From: an uncultured Flavobacteriaceae bacterium
GTDB taxonomy: Bacteria > Bacteroidota > Bacteroidia > Flavobacteriales > Flavobacteriaceae
Length of the DNA: 64,000 bases
Assembly (NCBI GenBank): GCA_947501845.1
Contig: CANMXP010000005.1
Span: 204,079 to 268,078 of the forward strand
Reading direction: 5' to 3'
In this document: positions 54,926 to 62,936 of the stretch, piece after piece
Numbering within the stretch: the stretch's first letter is position 1
How the letters are laid out: each line of letters opens with the position of its first letter
Made by a program: the position numbers and the translations under genes
The notes under the pieces: generated by a model
Seen by the model: the letters and a program-made list of their open reading frames with translations, nothing else
Told to the model about the DNA's origin: nothing
Database searches by the model: none

Positions 54926-55348
54926 ATGAGTAATTCAAGAAGTGTTTATTTTGAGGCTTTTGCATCTATCATGAAGATTACTTTAAGAGATAATGATGCT
55001 ACAGATGAGGAAAAGGCCTTTTTACAACATTTTGGCAAAAAATTAGGTGTTACAAGCTCGGAGTATTTCGAGTTGATTGATGACAATATGTATATGAAGT
55101 ATGAAATAAAAGCACCTTACCTGTATAATCAGCGTTTAGAAAGTTTATACAAAATCACACAAATTGTCGACGTAGATAATTTATCAAAAGCCACAAAAAC
55201 GAAATGGTTAAATAGAGTGGCAATTGCAATTGGGTTTGACCCAAGTAATGTTAAATATATTGTGGGTAAATCTTTAGATATGTTTAATGTAAACAATGAT
55301 TTAACATTAGAGGACTATAAGGATGGTATCAAGAATATTATGATGTAA
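54926..55348 (+). CDS. TerB-like helical protein
   Basis: A 140-aa cytoplasmic protein, all helical, with the acidic DNDATDEEKAFLQHFGKKLG motif characteristic of TerB-like (tellurite resistance B / DjlA N-terminal) metal-binding helical domains near residues 21-40. No signal peptide. It starts 9 nt after the previous gene and ends the plus-strand run. No other ter genes are present, so a role in tellurite resistance should not be assumed. Confidence 0.6.
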   Translation: MSNSRSVYFEAFASIMKITLRDNDATDEEKAFLQHFGKKLGVTSSEYFELIDDNMYMKYEIKAPYLYNQRLESLYKITQIVDVDNLSKATKTKWLNRVAIAIGFDPSNVKYIVGKSLDMFNVNNDLTLEDYKDGIKNIMM

Positions 55349-55373
55349 TTATAAAAGCATTATAAGCTTCTAT

Positions 55374-56489
55374 TTAAAAAGCTTCATTGATACCAAAATA
55401 AATACCAGAATTACCATCTATACCAGAACCGATATCAAAGCGTAACCAGGTGTCTTTGTCTTTAAATATTTTATATCTTGTTCCAAATCCAAAAGATGGT
55501 TTTAAATTATTAATGCTAAAAAAGTCTTCAGGTTTTTCAGCTACTTCTCCAAACAAGCCAAATGCATTTATTGTCCATCTAGGTTTAAAGCGCCAGCGAT
55601 ATTCTATTTGAGATACATACATTTGTTTATCAAGAAAGCGACCAAAAAAATAGCCCCTAGCACGATTACCACCTCCATAACTGGCCAAAGCTTGAAAAGG
55701 TACATCACCATAATTATTTTCTATATATAATTGAAAAGCTAAAAGGCTACGGCTACTTAAAGGTTGATATTCTCTTAAGTCTAAAATAAATTTATTAAAA
55801 CCAGAAGTTGCACCAAAAAGTTCGCTAGAAAACTGTGCTTTTGCCTGATAGTAAAACCCTTTGTTTGGAGATCCTGTATTATCTCTAGTATCATAATTAA
55901 AAACAGCTCCTAACCCAGCAACTACAGTACGTTTGCTTCCTATTACATTTTGTGTGTCTAAAATACCTCCTTTAGCAATTTCTGTTACTTCATGATTTTT
56001 AAATATAAATTGAAAACCAAAATTAAGATCGGGAGGTAGACGTTTTAAAAACGAAATATTAAGCGCATGAGTTGTTTGATTATACACTTCTTCATTTTCG
56101 TCTGATGTATTGTTACCAATGCCCCAAAATAGATTGGGATACACTTCTAATAAATAATGTGCATCAATAAAATAGTTTCCTGAGCCAAAATAAATTTGAG
56201 GCGTAATTTCAAACATAATCTGTTTGTTCAATGTATATATACCGCTAAAAAGAACGTTGGATAATCTGTTTTTAAATGTGTTTTTTTTATTTAGAAAGAA
56301 AAGTTGTCCACCTCCTCCAAATCCAAAACCCGTTTCAGGTGTATAAAACGCAATGGGTATTGCTATAAGTTGATAGTTTTTTGTAGTTGAAATAGTATCT
56401 ATTTTAACTAGATTGTTTTCATCTTTTCGTTGCGCTAGCGCAGTAAAAGAAAAGAATATTAAAAGGATGTATAGGGTTGTTTTTTTCAT
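55374..56489 (-). CDS. BamA/TamA-type outer-membrane barrel (surface antigen D15-like)
   Basis: A 371-aa exported protein: signal peptide (to about 19, FTALAQ) and a C-terminal 16-strand-type barrel with the D15-like GLGAVFNYDTRDNTGSPNKG and FGFGTRYKI segments, ending in GIYFGINEAF. It lacks POTRA domains, so it is not BamA itself. Its start codon abuts the stop of the upstream gene with no gap, indicating coupling. Role unknown; could be a channel or lipase-type (patatin partner) barrel. Confidence 0.85.
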   Translation of the reverse strand: MKKTTLYILLIFFSFTALAQRKDENNLVKIDTISTTKNYQLIAIPIAFYTPETGFGFGGGGQLFFLNKKNTFKNRLSNVLFSGIYTLNKQIMFEITPQIYFGSGNYFIDAHYLLEVYPNLFWGIGNNTSDENEEVYNQTTHALNISFLKRLPPDLNFGFQFIFKNHEVTEIAKGGILDTQNVIGSKRTVVAGLGAVFNYDTRDNTGSPNKGFYYQAKAQFSSELFGATSGFNKFILDLREYQPLSSRSLLAFQLYIENNYGDVPFQALASYGGGNRARGYFFGRFLDKQMYVSQIEYRWRFKPRWTINAFGLFGEVAEKPEDFFSINNLKPSFGFGTRYKIFKDKDTWLRFDIGSGIDGNSGIYFGINEAF

Positions 56490-57161
56490 CTAAAAAAAGA
56501 AATCATCCAATATAACGTTAAATCCAAAAGAAAAAGAAACATCATTCGAAGAAATACTAGTATTTGTTATTGTTTGGTTTGGTAGTAACTTTTGTTCTAT
56601 GTCAACCCAAAATAAGTTCACATTCACTCCTAAATCAAAAGCTATAAAATCGTTTATGGTATATGAATAGCCAAAACCTATGATACTTCCTAAACCACCA
56701 CCTTCAGAAAGTTGCTGCGTAGCTTGATTTATTATAGGGGCAATTCCCTCTAGCTCTGTTTTGTCTTTATACCTAACATAGCCAAGTGATAAACTAGTAA
56801 ATAAGGATCCCGTTTTATTATCCATAAAATAATAATTAGAAAATGGACCTATATAAAATGTTTCGGTTGTTTTTGTGAAAACTCCAGAATTACTGATTTT
56901 ATTTGCTTGAAATATACCTCCAATTAAAAGACGATTTTTGAAGAACTTTCCGCTTTGTATGTTTATACCAAAATTATTAGAGGTAGCTTTTGAATTTAAG
57001 TTACCTGCATCTGTTGTAGTAGAGCTAATACTGCCTGATAACCCCGTAAGAAACCGCCCTTTTCTAAACGCTGTTTCTAAACTATCGGTCGTTTGCGCAG
57101 ATATATTACAGATTAAAAAAATAGCTGCGGCTATACATATATTACGTCTTGTTTTTTTCAA
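56490..57161 (-). CDS. Outer-membrane beta-barrel protein
   Basis: A 223-aa exported protein with a signal peptide (about 1-22, FLICNISAQ) and an eight-strand-type barrel (e.g. GGIFQANKISNSGVFTKTTE, FFKNRLLIGGIF) ending in a hydrophobic C-terminus (SFGFNVILDDFFF). It is followed without a gap by the D15-like barrel gene and preceded by the HtrA-like gene 21 nt upstream, so all three probably form one envelope operon. Confidence 0.82.
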   Translation of the reverse strand: MKKTRRNICIAAAIFLICNISAQTTDSLETAFRKGRFLTGLSGSISSTTTDAGNLNSKATSNNFGINIQSGKFFKNRLLIGGIFQANKISNSGVFTKTTETFYIGPFSNYYFMDNKTGSLFTSLSLGYVRYKDKTELEGIAPIINQATQQLSEGGGLGSIIGFGYSYTINDFIAFDLGVNVNLFWVDIEQKLLPNQTITNTSISSNDVSFSFGFNVILDDFFF

Positions 57162-57182
57162 ATTATTAAAATTAATTAACCC

Positions 57183-58205
57183 TTACTTATTTTGTAAAGT
57201 AACAATTTTTCCTTCACGTAAAACTGTTAGTTCAAATTTTGGATTTTTTTCTAAGCTATTTGCAAAATCAGCAATCTTCAATAAGGTGTAGTCTGTAACA
57301 TCGTACTTTATATCATTAAATGCCAATATAATATCACCGCCCAAAATTAGTTTTTTATTACCAACAGTTACCTCAGTATCCCCTTCTTTTACTCCCATTT
57401 TATCAAATAAAGAAGTAGAAGCAATACGTTGCACTAATAAACCACTTGTTTGAGGCAGATTAAACAGTTTAGCTTCTTTTTCAGATAAGGAATATAACTC
57501 AGCACCAAACCAAGGCATTTTATTATTTAAAAGGAGTTTGGCAGCTAAATTAGACGTTGAGGCATAACCAATACCATCAGAACCCCCTGATAGTGATTTT
57601 ATGTGACTTACAATACCTATAACATCACCTTCTAAGTTAAACATTGGACCTCCAGAGTTACCTTGATTTATAGCAGCATCTGTTTGAATAAACTCCGTAT
57701 TAGTAAAAGGGTTTCTCCCTAAAAATTGTTTTTTAAAAGCACTAATATAACCTGAAGATAGAGATAAACCAACACCAAGTGGCACACCAATAATAAATAC
57801 GCGTTGTCCAACTTTCATTCGGTCTGAATCGCCGAACCTTAAAATTGTAGTATTTATTTTTTGTCTTGATAATTCTAATAAAGCGATGTCTGCACTATCA
57901 TAGGAAGTAATTACTTTAGCTGGTATAGTTTCTCCATCTGAAAACTGTACAACTAAAGTATCGGGTACTTTTACAACATGAGCAGCTGTTACAACTAGTT
58001 TATTAGATATCATAAACCCTGAGCCTAATCCAGAATTTGTAACTGTCTGAGAAACATTATTTTGAGAGGTGGCAATATTGCTTTCTTGAGTGTAAATAGC
58101 AACAACGGCTGGACTTACCCTTTCATAAATAGAAGATAGGTCTTGGGCATTAGTATAATGTATGGTAAATAAGCATATTAGAATTAATCTAATTATTTTT
58201 TTCAT
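57183..58205 (-). CDS. HtrA/DegP-like S1C serine protease
   Basis: A 340-aa exported protease: signal peptide (to about 20, IHYTNAQ) and a trypsin-like domain with His in KLVVTAAHVVKV, Asp in YDSADIALLELS and Ser in AINQGNSGGPMFN. A C-terminal PDZ-like domain (about 235-340) follows, in which the second half (GGDIILAFNDIKYDVTDYTL) is recognisable. Only one PDZ is present, as in DegS-type proteins. First gene of a three-gene run with two barrel proteins, suggesting a quality-control role in the envelope. Confidence 0.9.
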   Translation of the reverse strand: MKKIIRLILICLFTIHYTNAQDLSSIYERVSPAVVAIYTQESNIATSQNNVSQTVTNSGLGSGFMISNKLVVTAAHVVKVPDTLVVQFSDGETIPAKVITSYDSADIALLELSRQKINTTILRFGDSDRMKVGQRVFIIGVPLGVGLSLSSGYISAFKKQFLGRNPFTNTEFIQTDAAINQGNSGGPMFNLEGDVIGIVSHIKSLSGGSDGIGYASTSNLAAKLLLNNKMPWFGAELYSLSEKEAKLFNLPQTSGLLVQRIASTSLFDKMGVKEGDTEVTVGNKKLILGGDIILAFNDIKYDVTDYTLLKIADFANSLEKNPKFELTVLREGKIVTLQNK

Positions 58206-58281
58206 AGCTATTAGAGATATGGTTTTTGTTAAAAATAAGCTTTAAAATATGAATAGTAAATTTCAAGAAATAAATCTTGAA

Positions 58282-60120
58282 TCAAAAAGGCCAAATCAAA
58301 GGCACTAAAATCAAAGACAAAATAAAAAACAATAAGAGTAAAGGCGCACCAACTTTTACATAATCCATAAATTTATAATCGCCTGCAGCCATAACCATCG
58401 CATTGGTAGTTGTACCAACAGGGGTTAAAAAAGCAGTAGATGCACTAATGGCAACAACAATCATAAATGGCTCGGGCGAAATATTTAAAGACGTGGCGGC
58501 TAATATGGCTATTGGTGCCATTAAAACAGCAGTTGCTGAATTATTAATGGCTTGACTAAAACCAGTAGTTAATAAAAAGATACCACCTAATAGAACAATA
58601 GGGTGTATACTTCCCAAATTAGTAACCAAGCTATTGGCAGCAAGTTCCGCAACACCCGTTTTTTGAAGCGCAATACCCATAGGAATCATTGCTGCAATCA
58701 TCACCACACTTATCCAACTAATCCCTTTATACGCTTTTGCCATGGGCACACATCCCGTTAATAAAATAACACCCGCAGAAATCATAGCAGCAATGGCTCC
58801 AGGAACAACTTTAAATACGAGTAATGCAATCATTAGTAAAAGCATTGCTAATGAAATGTACGATTTATAGGTTAACGTATTTACATCCTTAGACATGCTT
58901 TCTGGGTTTCCAGAAATCACTAAATTTTTATAAACGCTTTTTAAATGTTCTATACGCTCCCAAGTGCCTCTAATAATAAAGGCATCTCCAGCTTTTACGG
59001 CTACGTTTTTATCTTTTAAAGGCTTGTTATTTCTTGATGCAGCTAATAATTGAATGCCTGCTTGTTCCAAATACAATCCCATAGGTATGTTGTGTCCTAA
59101 AAAAAGCGATTTGGGTGTCACAATCATTTCTGCCATACCTACTTCTTGATTTATAAACTCATCCTTTAGCTCGTCATTATTATTTTTAAAAGGAATCAAA
59201 TTGAGTTTAAACTTCAGAATCATTTTATCCACATCTTCCGTGTTTCCTTTTACAGTAATAATGTCATGATATTGTAAAATGGTATCTGGTGTTGGAAATT
59301 CAATATACGGTTTTACACCTTTTACTATATTGGGAAATCGTCTTCTTAATCTAATTATTGAAACATTGTATTTATTATCAAAATCCCATTCACCAATAGT
59401 GGTATTTAGTAAAGGAGACATTGAACGTACTCTTAAGCGGTAAATATTTTCATCAATGCTATAGTTTTCAATCCATTGATGCATTTCAGAATCTATATTT
59501 ATTGGCTGATTTTCAGAGGTGTTTTTTGGCAATAATTTATAACCAATAAAACGGAAATATAAAATTGAAATAAGTAGCAATGGCAAGCCAATCAGGGCAA
59601 ATTCAAAAAATGAAAAGGATTCGAACCCATTTTCTACTAAGGCATTACTGGCAATAATATTTGGAGGTGTACCCGTTAATGTCAATAAACCTCCCGTATT
59701 TGATCCAAAAGCAACAGGCATTAATAATTTTGAAGGCAATGTGCCCATTTTATATGCGGCAGATACAGTAACCGGTAATAATGTAGCAACAGTTCCAGTA
59801 TTGCTTACAAAACCAGACAAAATACCAGAGCCTAAGGTGACTAATACTAATAGTTTGGGGATACTTTTACCAGCCCATTTTACAAATTTCTGTCCTGCTA
59901 ATGCTGTCCATCCTGTTTGAGACAAACCTTCTCCAATAATAAATAAGGAAGCAATCATTATTACTGTAGGGTTACTAAACCCGCTAAGAGTTTCAGGAAG
60001 GTCTAAGATGCCAAATAAAAATAAGCTTAACATGGACATAAGCGCTACAATATCTGGTGTGAATTTACCCCAAACAAAAAGTCCTATTGTAATACCCAAA
60101 ATAATTAAAAGTGTAAGCAT
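58282..60120 (-). CDS. SLC13 family permease with TrkA-C domains
   Basis: A 612-aa inner-membrane transporter of the DASS/SLC13 superfamily. Two transmembrane halves (about 1-190 and 405-612) flank two cytoplasmic TrkA-C domains (about 210-300 and 310-395). The halves show characteristic SNTGTVATLLPVTVSAAYK and NNSATAVLMAPIAILAA hairpin motifs. The layout suits a sodium-coupled anion (sulfate, dicarboxylate) transporter; substrate not determined. It appears monocistronic, with gaps of about 75 and 130 bp. Confidence 0.9.
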   Translation of the reverse strand: MLTLLIILGITIGLFVWGKFTPDIVALMSMLSLFLFGILDLPETLSGFSNPTVIMIASLFIIGEGLSQTGWTALAGQKFVKWAGKSIPKLLVLVTLGSGILSGFVSNTGTVATLLPVTVSAAYKMGTLPSKLLMPVAFGSNTGGLLTLTGTPPNIIASNALVENGFESFSFFEFALIGLPLLLISILYFRFIGYKLLPKNTSENQPINIDSEMHQWIENYSIDENIYRLRVRSMSPLLNTTIGEWDFDNKYNVSIIRLRRRFPNIVKGVKPYIEFPTPDTILQYHDIITVKGNTEDVDKMILKFKLNLIPFKNNNDELKDEFINQEVGMAEMIVTPKSLFLGHNIPMGLYLEQAGIQLLAASRNNKPLKDKNVAVKAGDAFIIRGTWERIEHLKSVYKNLVISGNPESMSKDVNTLTYKSYISLAMLLLMIALLVFKVVPGAIAAMISAGVILLTGCVPMAKAYKGISWISVVMIAAMIPMGIALQKTGVAELAANSLVTNLGSIHPIVLLGGIFLLTTGFSQAINNSATAVLMAPIAILAATSLNISPEPFMIVVAISASTAFLTPVGTTTNAMVMAAGDYKFMDYVKVGAPLLLLFFILSLILVPLIWPF

Positions 60121-60180
60121 AAATTATAAAAAGAAGTTAGTTGGACTAAAATAGTTAAAACTAAAGTCTATTCAAATGAA

Positions 60181-60211
60181 AAGAGGTGCGTTTCACATTT
60201 TCACACCTCTT
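60181..60211 (-). terminator. Terminator of the META-domain gene
   Basis: AAGAGGTG/CACCTCTT hairpin. On the minus strand it is followed by TTTT-CATTTG; the plus side also has five Ts, so it may work in both directions. Confidence 0.72.
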
Positions 60212-60250
60212 TTTAAGATTTGCCTTATTTTAATCTCGAAGCCAGCTCTA

Positions 60251-60673
60251 CTATTCAATAATTTTAAATCGCATCATAACAACATCATCTATCATTAAAT
60301 TCAATTTTCCGTCAGCATCTATGGTATATTTATTGATTTTTTTAATGGTATTTAAAAAGACTTTTTCTCCATTTCCACAGAACATCATTGTTGTTGGTCC
60401 TGGCTCGCCAAATGAAATTGCATCACCGTCTAGAGTATACTCTGCCGAATAACCGTTGCAGCTATTTGTGCCTTCTGCTTTTTTAGTCGTTTTTTTGAAA
60501 GTAATAGCTGGTTTTTTATTAGGATACAATCCTGAAAAAGCTATTCGTGGTCCAGAAATAAATTCAAGCTCCCAAGTCACATTGAAAAGATTAGTGTCTC
60601 TAGAGTTTTTTGATGATACACATGAACTCATTGTAATTAACAATATAGTTAGGATAATTCTGGTCATTTTCAT
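60251..60673 (-). CDS. META domain (HslJ-like) lipoprotein
   Basis: A 140-aa putative lipoprotein. The leader LTILLITMSSC gives Cys at about 17. A META domain follows (about 30-140) with WELEFISG, the conserved GTNSCNGYSAEYTLDGDAIS and a PTTMMFCGNGEKVFLN segment. HslJ-type proteins are associated with heat shock and novobiocin resistance in E. coli; function here is unknown. Confidence 0.85.
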   Translation of the reverse strand: MKMTRIILTILLITMSSCVSSKNSRDTNLFNVTWELEFISGPRIAFSGLYPNKKPAITFKKTTKKAEGTNSCNGYSAEYTLDGDAISFGEPGPTTMMFCGNGEKVFLNTIKKINKYTIDADGKLNLMIDDVVMMRFKIIE

Positions 60674-60708
60674 ATTTATAAATGTTTTTCTCTATCTATT
60701 TTTCAAAT

Positions 60709-60753
60709 AAAGCACTAGTTATAAAATCTAGTACATTTTATAACTAGTGCTTT
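60709..60753 (-). terminator. Perfect 19-bp hairpin ending the small-protein operon
   Basis: AAAGCACTAGTTATAAAAT (60709-60727) is perfectly inverted at 60735-60753 around a 7-nt loop. On the minus strand it follows the lipoprotein stop by 4 nt and continues into ATTTGAAAAA, not a strong U-tract, so it may act mainly as a stabilising 3' structure. Confidence 0.7.
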
Positions 60754-60757
60754 GTGA

Positions 60758-61234
60758 CTAATCAAATATAACATCACTTGTTTTTAAATTTTCAACATCC
60801 TTTTGATTTCTGGTGTTAACAGGAACCTCAATAGTTAAGAAGGTATCTTTTCCATCAGAATCTTCACCTTGATAAAATTTAAAAACATAAGTTTCTTTCT
60901 GTAACGCTCTTACTGGTATTGAAAATGTTGTTTCAGTAATAACTTCATTACAACCAATACCATCATCTACATGTACTATGGGGTAAATAAGCCTTGTTGG
61001 TCCATCATAAATGTAATCAAACTGGTCATAGTAAAAATAGCAACTATTGGGTAGCGATATGGTTATATTAATTTGGTAAGTGCTCCCATAATTAAATTCA
61101 TTTGGAAGTTCTGCGTTTATAACACCTGAATACTCTAAGTGGTAGTCGTGGTCGTTATCGTTGTCACTGCTGCATGATAATACAGATATAGAAAGGGCAA
61201 CGATTGTAATTAATAAATACTTAAATCTTTTCAT
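60758..61234 (-). CDS. Small lipoprotein of unknown function
   Basis: A 158-aa putative lipoprotein with leader YLLITIVALSISVLSC (Cys about 21), followed by the acidic tract SSDNDNDHDYHLEY that may signal surface export. The rest is beta-rich with no recognised domain (e.g. YQINITISLPNSCYFYYDQF). It is the last gene of a three-gene minus-strand unit with two small proteins and is followed by a perfect hairpin. Confidence 0.75.
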   Translation of the reverse strand: MKRFKYLLITIVALSISVLSCSSDNDNDHDYHLEYSGVINAELPNEFNYGSTYQINITISLPNSCYFYYDQFDYIYDGPTRLIYPIVHVDDGIGCNEVITETTFSIPVRALQKETYVFKFYQGEDSDGKDTFLTIEVPVNTRNQKDVENLKTSDVIFD

Positions 61235-61257
61235 CTTGTTTTATTTTTAATTTCTAT

Positions 61258-61419
61258 TCAAATGTACCCGTGCTTTACATTTTTAATGGATTCATTTGAA
61301 GTGTTTAATGTTAATAATGATTTTATTTTCTCTCTTGTTTTAGTGTATCCAAAAACTCCTATTTGAATTAATGCCGACACTAATACTATAATTTTCAGGT
61401 ATTCTAATAAAATAGCCAT
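61258..61419 (-). CDS. 53-aa single-helix membrane protein
   Basis: An ORF of 53 codons starting MAILLEYLKIIVLVSALIQI, with one clear hydrophobic helix (residues 3-24) and a basic, polar C-terminal half (GYTKTREKIKSLLTLN). It starts 12 nt after the stop of the 62-aa gene and ends 23 nt before the lipoprotein gene, so it fits an operon. Not recognised as a family; support rests on the ATG, membrane character and position. Confidence 0.65.
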   Translation of the reverse strand: MAILLEYLKIIVLVSALIQIGVFGYTKTREKIKSLLTLNTSNESIKNVKHGYI

Positions 61420-61431
61420 AACTTTTAGTGT

Positions 61432-61620
61432 TTATTGTCTCATAGCTACTCCTGCAGCTGTTCCATATTCTTCTAGCGTTTTGATAAACCCTTTGATAGT
61501 GTTTTTGAAACTTATTTTAACTTTTTCCAGTAGTGTATATGTTGGTTTTTCTCCCATGATAGATCTATAAAAATTCTTATTGAATTGAGCGTTGTTAATT
61601 GTTGTGCTTTGAGTTTTCAT
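61432..61620 (-). CDS. 62-aa soluble protein, first gene of small-protein operon
   Basis: A 62-aa basic, polar protein (MKTQSTTINNAQFNKNFYRS) with no signal peptide or membrane helix and a possible amphipathic helix near the C-terminus (FKNTIKGFIKTLEEYG). It lies 32 bp downstream of a candidate -7 element and a phased repeat cluster. No family recognised. The proximity of a membrane peptide suggests a possible regulatory or leader role, which is speculative. Confidence 0.6.
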   Translation of the reverse strand: MKTQSTTINNAQFNKNFYRSIMGEKPTYTLLEKVKISFKNTIKGFIKTLEEYGTAAGVAMRQ

Positions 61621-61651
61621 GTCTATTTGTATTTAATTATTATTTATAGTA

Positions 61652-61659
61652 CAAATTTA
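61652..61659 (-). promoter_or_regulatory. Candidate -7 promoter element of the small-protein operon
   Basis: On the minus strand TAAATTTG matches TAnnTTTG and lies 32 nt before the ATG at 61620. No TTTG occurs at the expected -33 position, which suggests activator dependence. Confidence 0.55.
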
Positions 61660-61691
61660 GGTCTAAGTGAAAGTTGAAATTGAGGTTAACT

Positions 61692-61739
61692 AAGTGAAGT
61701 GACCAAATAGAATAGTGAAGTGATTCTAATTGAAAGTGA
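61692..61739. promoter_or_regulatory. Phased AAGTGA/TAGTGA hexamers, candidate LytTR-type operator
   Basis: Hexamers (A/T)AGTGA begin at 61692, 61713 and 61734, exactly 21 bp apart. The first two extend to an 11-bp direct repeat (A/T)AGTGAAGTGA. Further AAGTGA copies lie at 61665 and 61762. The cluster sits about 35-80 bp upstream of the candidate -7 element, the place and spacing of activator sites for LytTR response regulators, one of which is encoded at 62937-63698. Confidence 0.5.
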
Positions 61740-61830
61740 ACTTAAAATGTTAGTATTAGGTAAGTGATAAGAGTTGAAGAAAACAGCCCTGTTTTGATGC
61801 CCTAATTATAGTGGTATAATTTCAAAAATG

Positions 61831-62901
61831 CTACTGAGATTGAAGAGTATCCTCAGTGCGTGTTACGGAATAGATATTTACTGTTCCCTGCTTACCTTTT
61901 AGAAGCACATTGCCTTCAAGTTTAGATGTAGTCCATGAGTCAATTTCTACGACTTTTAAAAATTTTTCTGAAATAAGTAGGTCAAACCCTAATCGATTAC
62001 ATTGGTCTTGGATTCTTGAAGCTGTATTTATAGTATCACCATGATATGCGATTTCACGTTTATATTCTCCAACTTCTGCAACAGTTACGGTACCACAATT
62101 CATACCTGCTTTAAATTCTGGTACTAAACCATAAGTTTTTTGATAGTAATCTGTTTTACTCTTAATTTGATCTTTAAAAGCATAAAAAGCGCGAATACTT
62201 TTTGCGTTTTTAAGCCCTTCTCTATACGGCCAAGTTAAAACAGCTTCATCTCCTACATATTGGTAAATAGAAGCTTTATATGTATTAACTATGGCCAAAT
62301 CATAAAAACACTCTTGAAGAAGCCTGCTATATTTTATATGCCCTAATTTTTCAGCAATTGTGGTAGAATTCCTAAGGTCTAAAAACATAAAAATAAGCTC
62401 TTTTTCTTTTGGAGTATAGAATTTTCCTGAAATAAATTTAATCAAATTGCCTTCACCTAACATTAAATTAATATTGAGAAAAAGACTGATAAAGAAGTTA
62501 ACTACTATAGTATAGATAAAGCTTACCCAAATAACAGGTAATTGAATAAACTCTGACATTTTAAAAGTAGTGTCTACAAATATTTCAATCTTAACAAACA
62601 AATAAAATATAAATACATAAAACCCAATAGCAGATATAATTTGTAGTATAAGTGCAAATACCAATAACTTAGATAATGGAATACGTTTTCTAACCAATTT
62701 TTCAAGGAAAATATGGAGTGTGCCGTAAAGTAACCCTTGGGTTATCCATGCTATAATGAATATAAAAAATATATTGGAGAAAGAGTCCTCCATATAAGGG
62801 ATGTTAACGTCCTGAGATCCTCGAAGGAGTTGCCAGACTAGGCTCGCTATTAACCAACCTATGATATAATCTCGTAATATTTTATAATGTCTAGATTTCA
62901 A
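61831..62901 (-). CDS. Membrane-bound class III nucleotide cyclase
   Basis: A 356-aa protein with about four TM helices (about 11-27, 42-66, 80-105, 122-148) and a C-terminal class III adenylate/guanylate cyclase domain (about 165-345). Metal-binding Asp residues lie in FMFLDLRNSTTIAEKLG and YQYVGDEAVLTW; the FKAGMNCGTV and HGDTINTASRIQDQ motifs supply substrate and transition-state residues. It lies 35 nt downstream of the response regulator gene on the same strand, so it may belong to the same operon. cAMP versus cGMP cannot be decided. Confidence 0.88.
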   Translation of the reverse strand: MKSRHYKILRDYIIGWLIASLVWQLLRGSQDVNIPYMEDSFSNIFFIFIIAWITQGLLYGTLHIFLEKLVRKRIPLSKLLVFALILQIISAIGFYVFIFYLFVKIEIFVDTTFKMSEFIQLPVIWVSFIYTIVVNFFISLFLNINLMLGEGNLIKFISGKFYTPKEKELIFMFLDLRNSTTIAEKLGHIKYSRLLQECFYDLAIVNTYKASIYQYVGDEAVLTWPYREGLKNAKSIRAFYAFKDQIKSKTDYYQKTYGLVPEFKAGMNCGTVTVAEVGEYKREIAYHGDTINTASRIQDQCNRLGFDLLISEKFLKVVEIDSWTTSKLEGNVLLKGKQGTVNIYSVTRTEDTLQSQ

Positions 62902-62936
62902 ATTAAATCATTGATAGTTAAGCGTTTTTAGTGGGC

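Noticed and set aside
54926..55348. Tellurite-resistance operon
   Set aside because: Only a TerB-like helical domain is present; no other ter genes accompany it.
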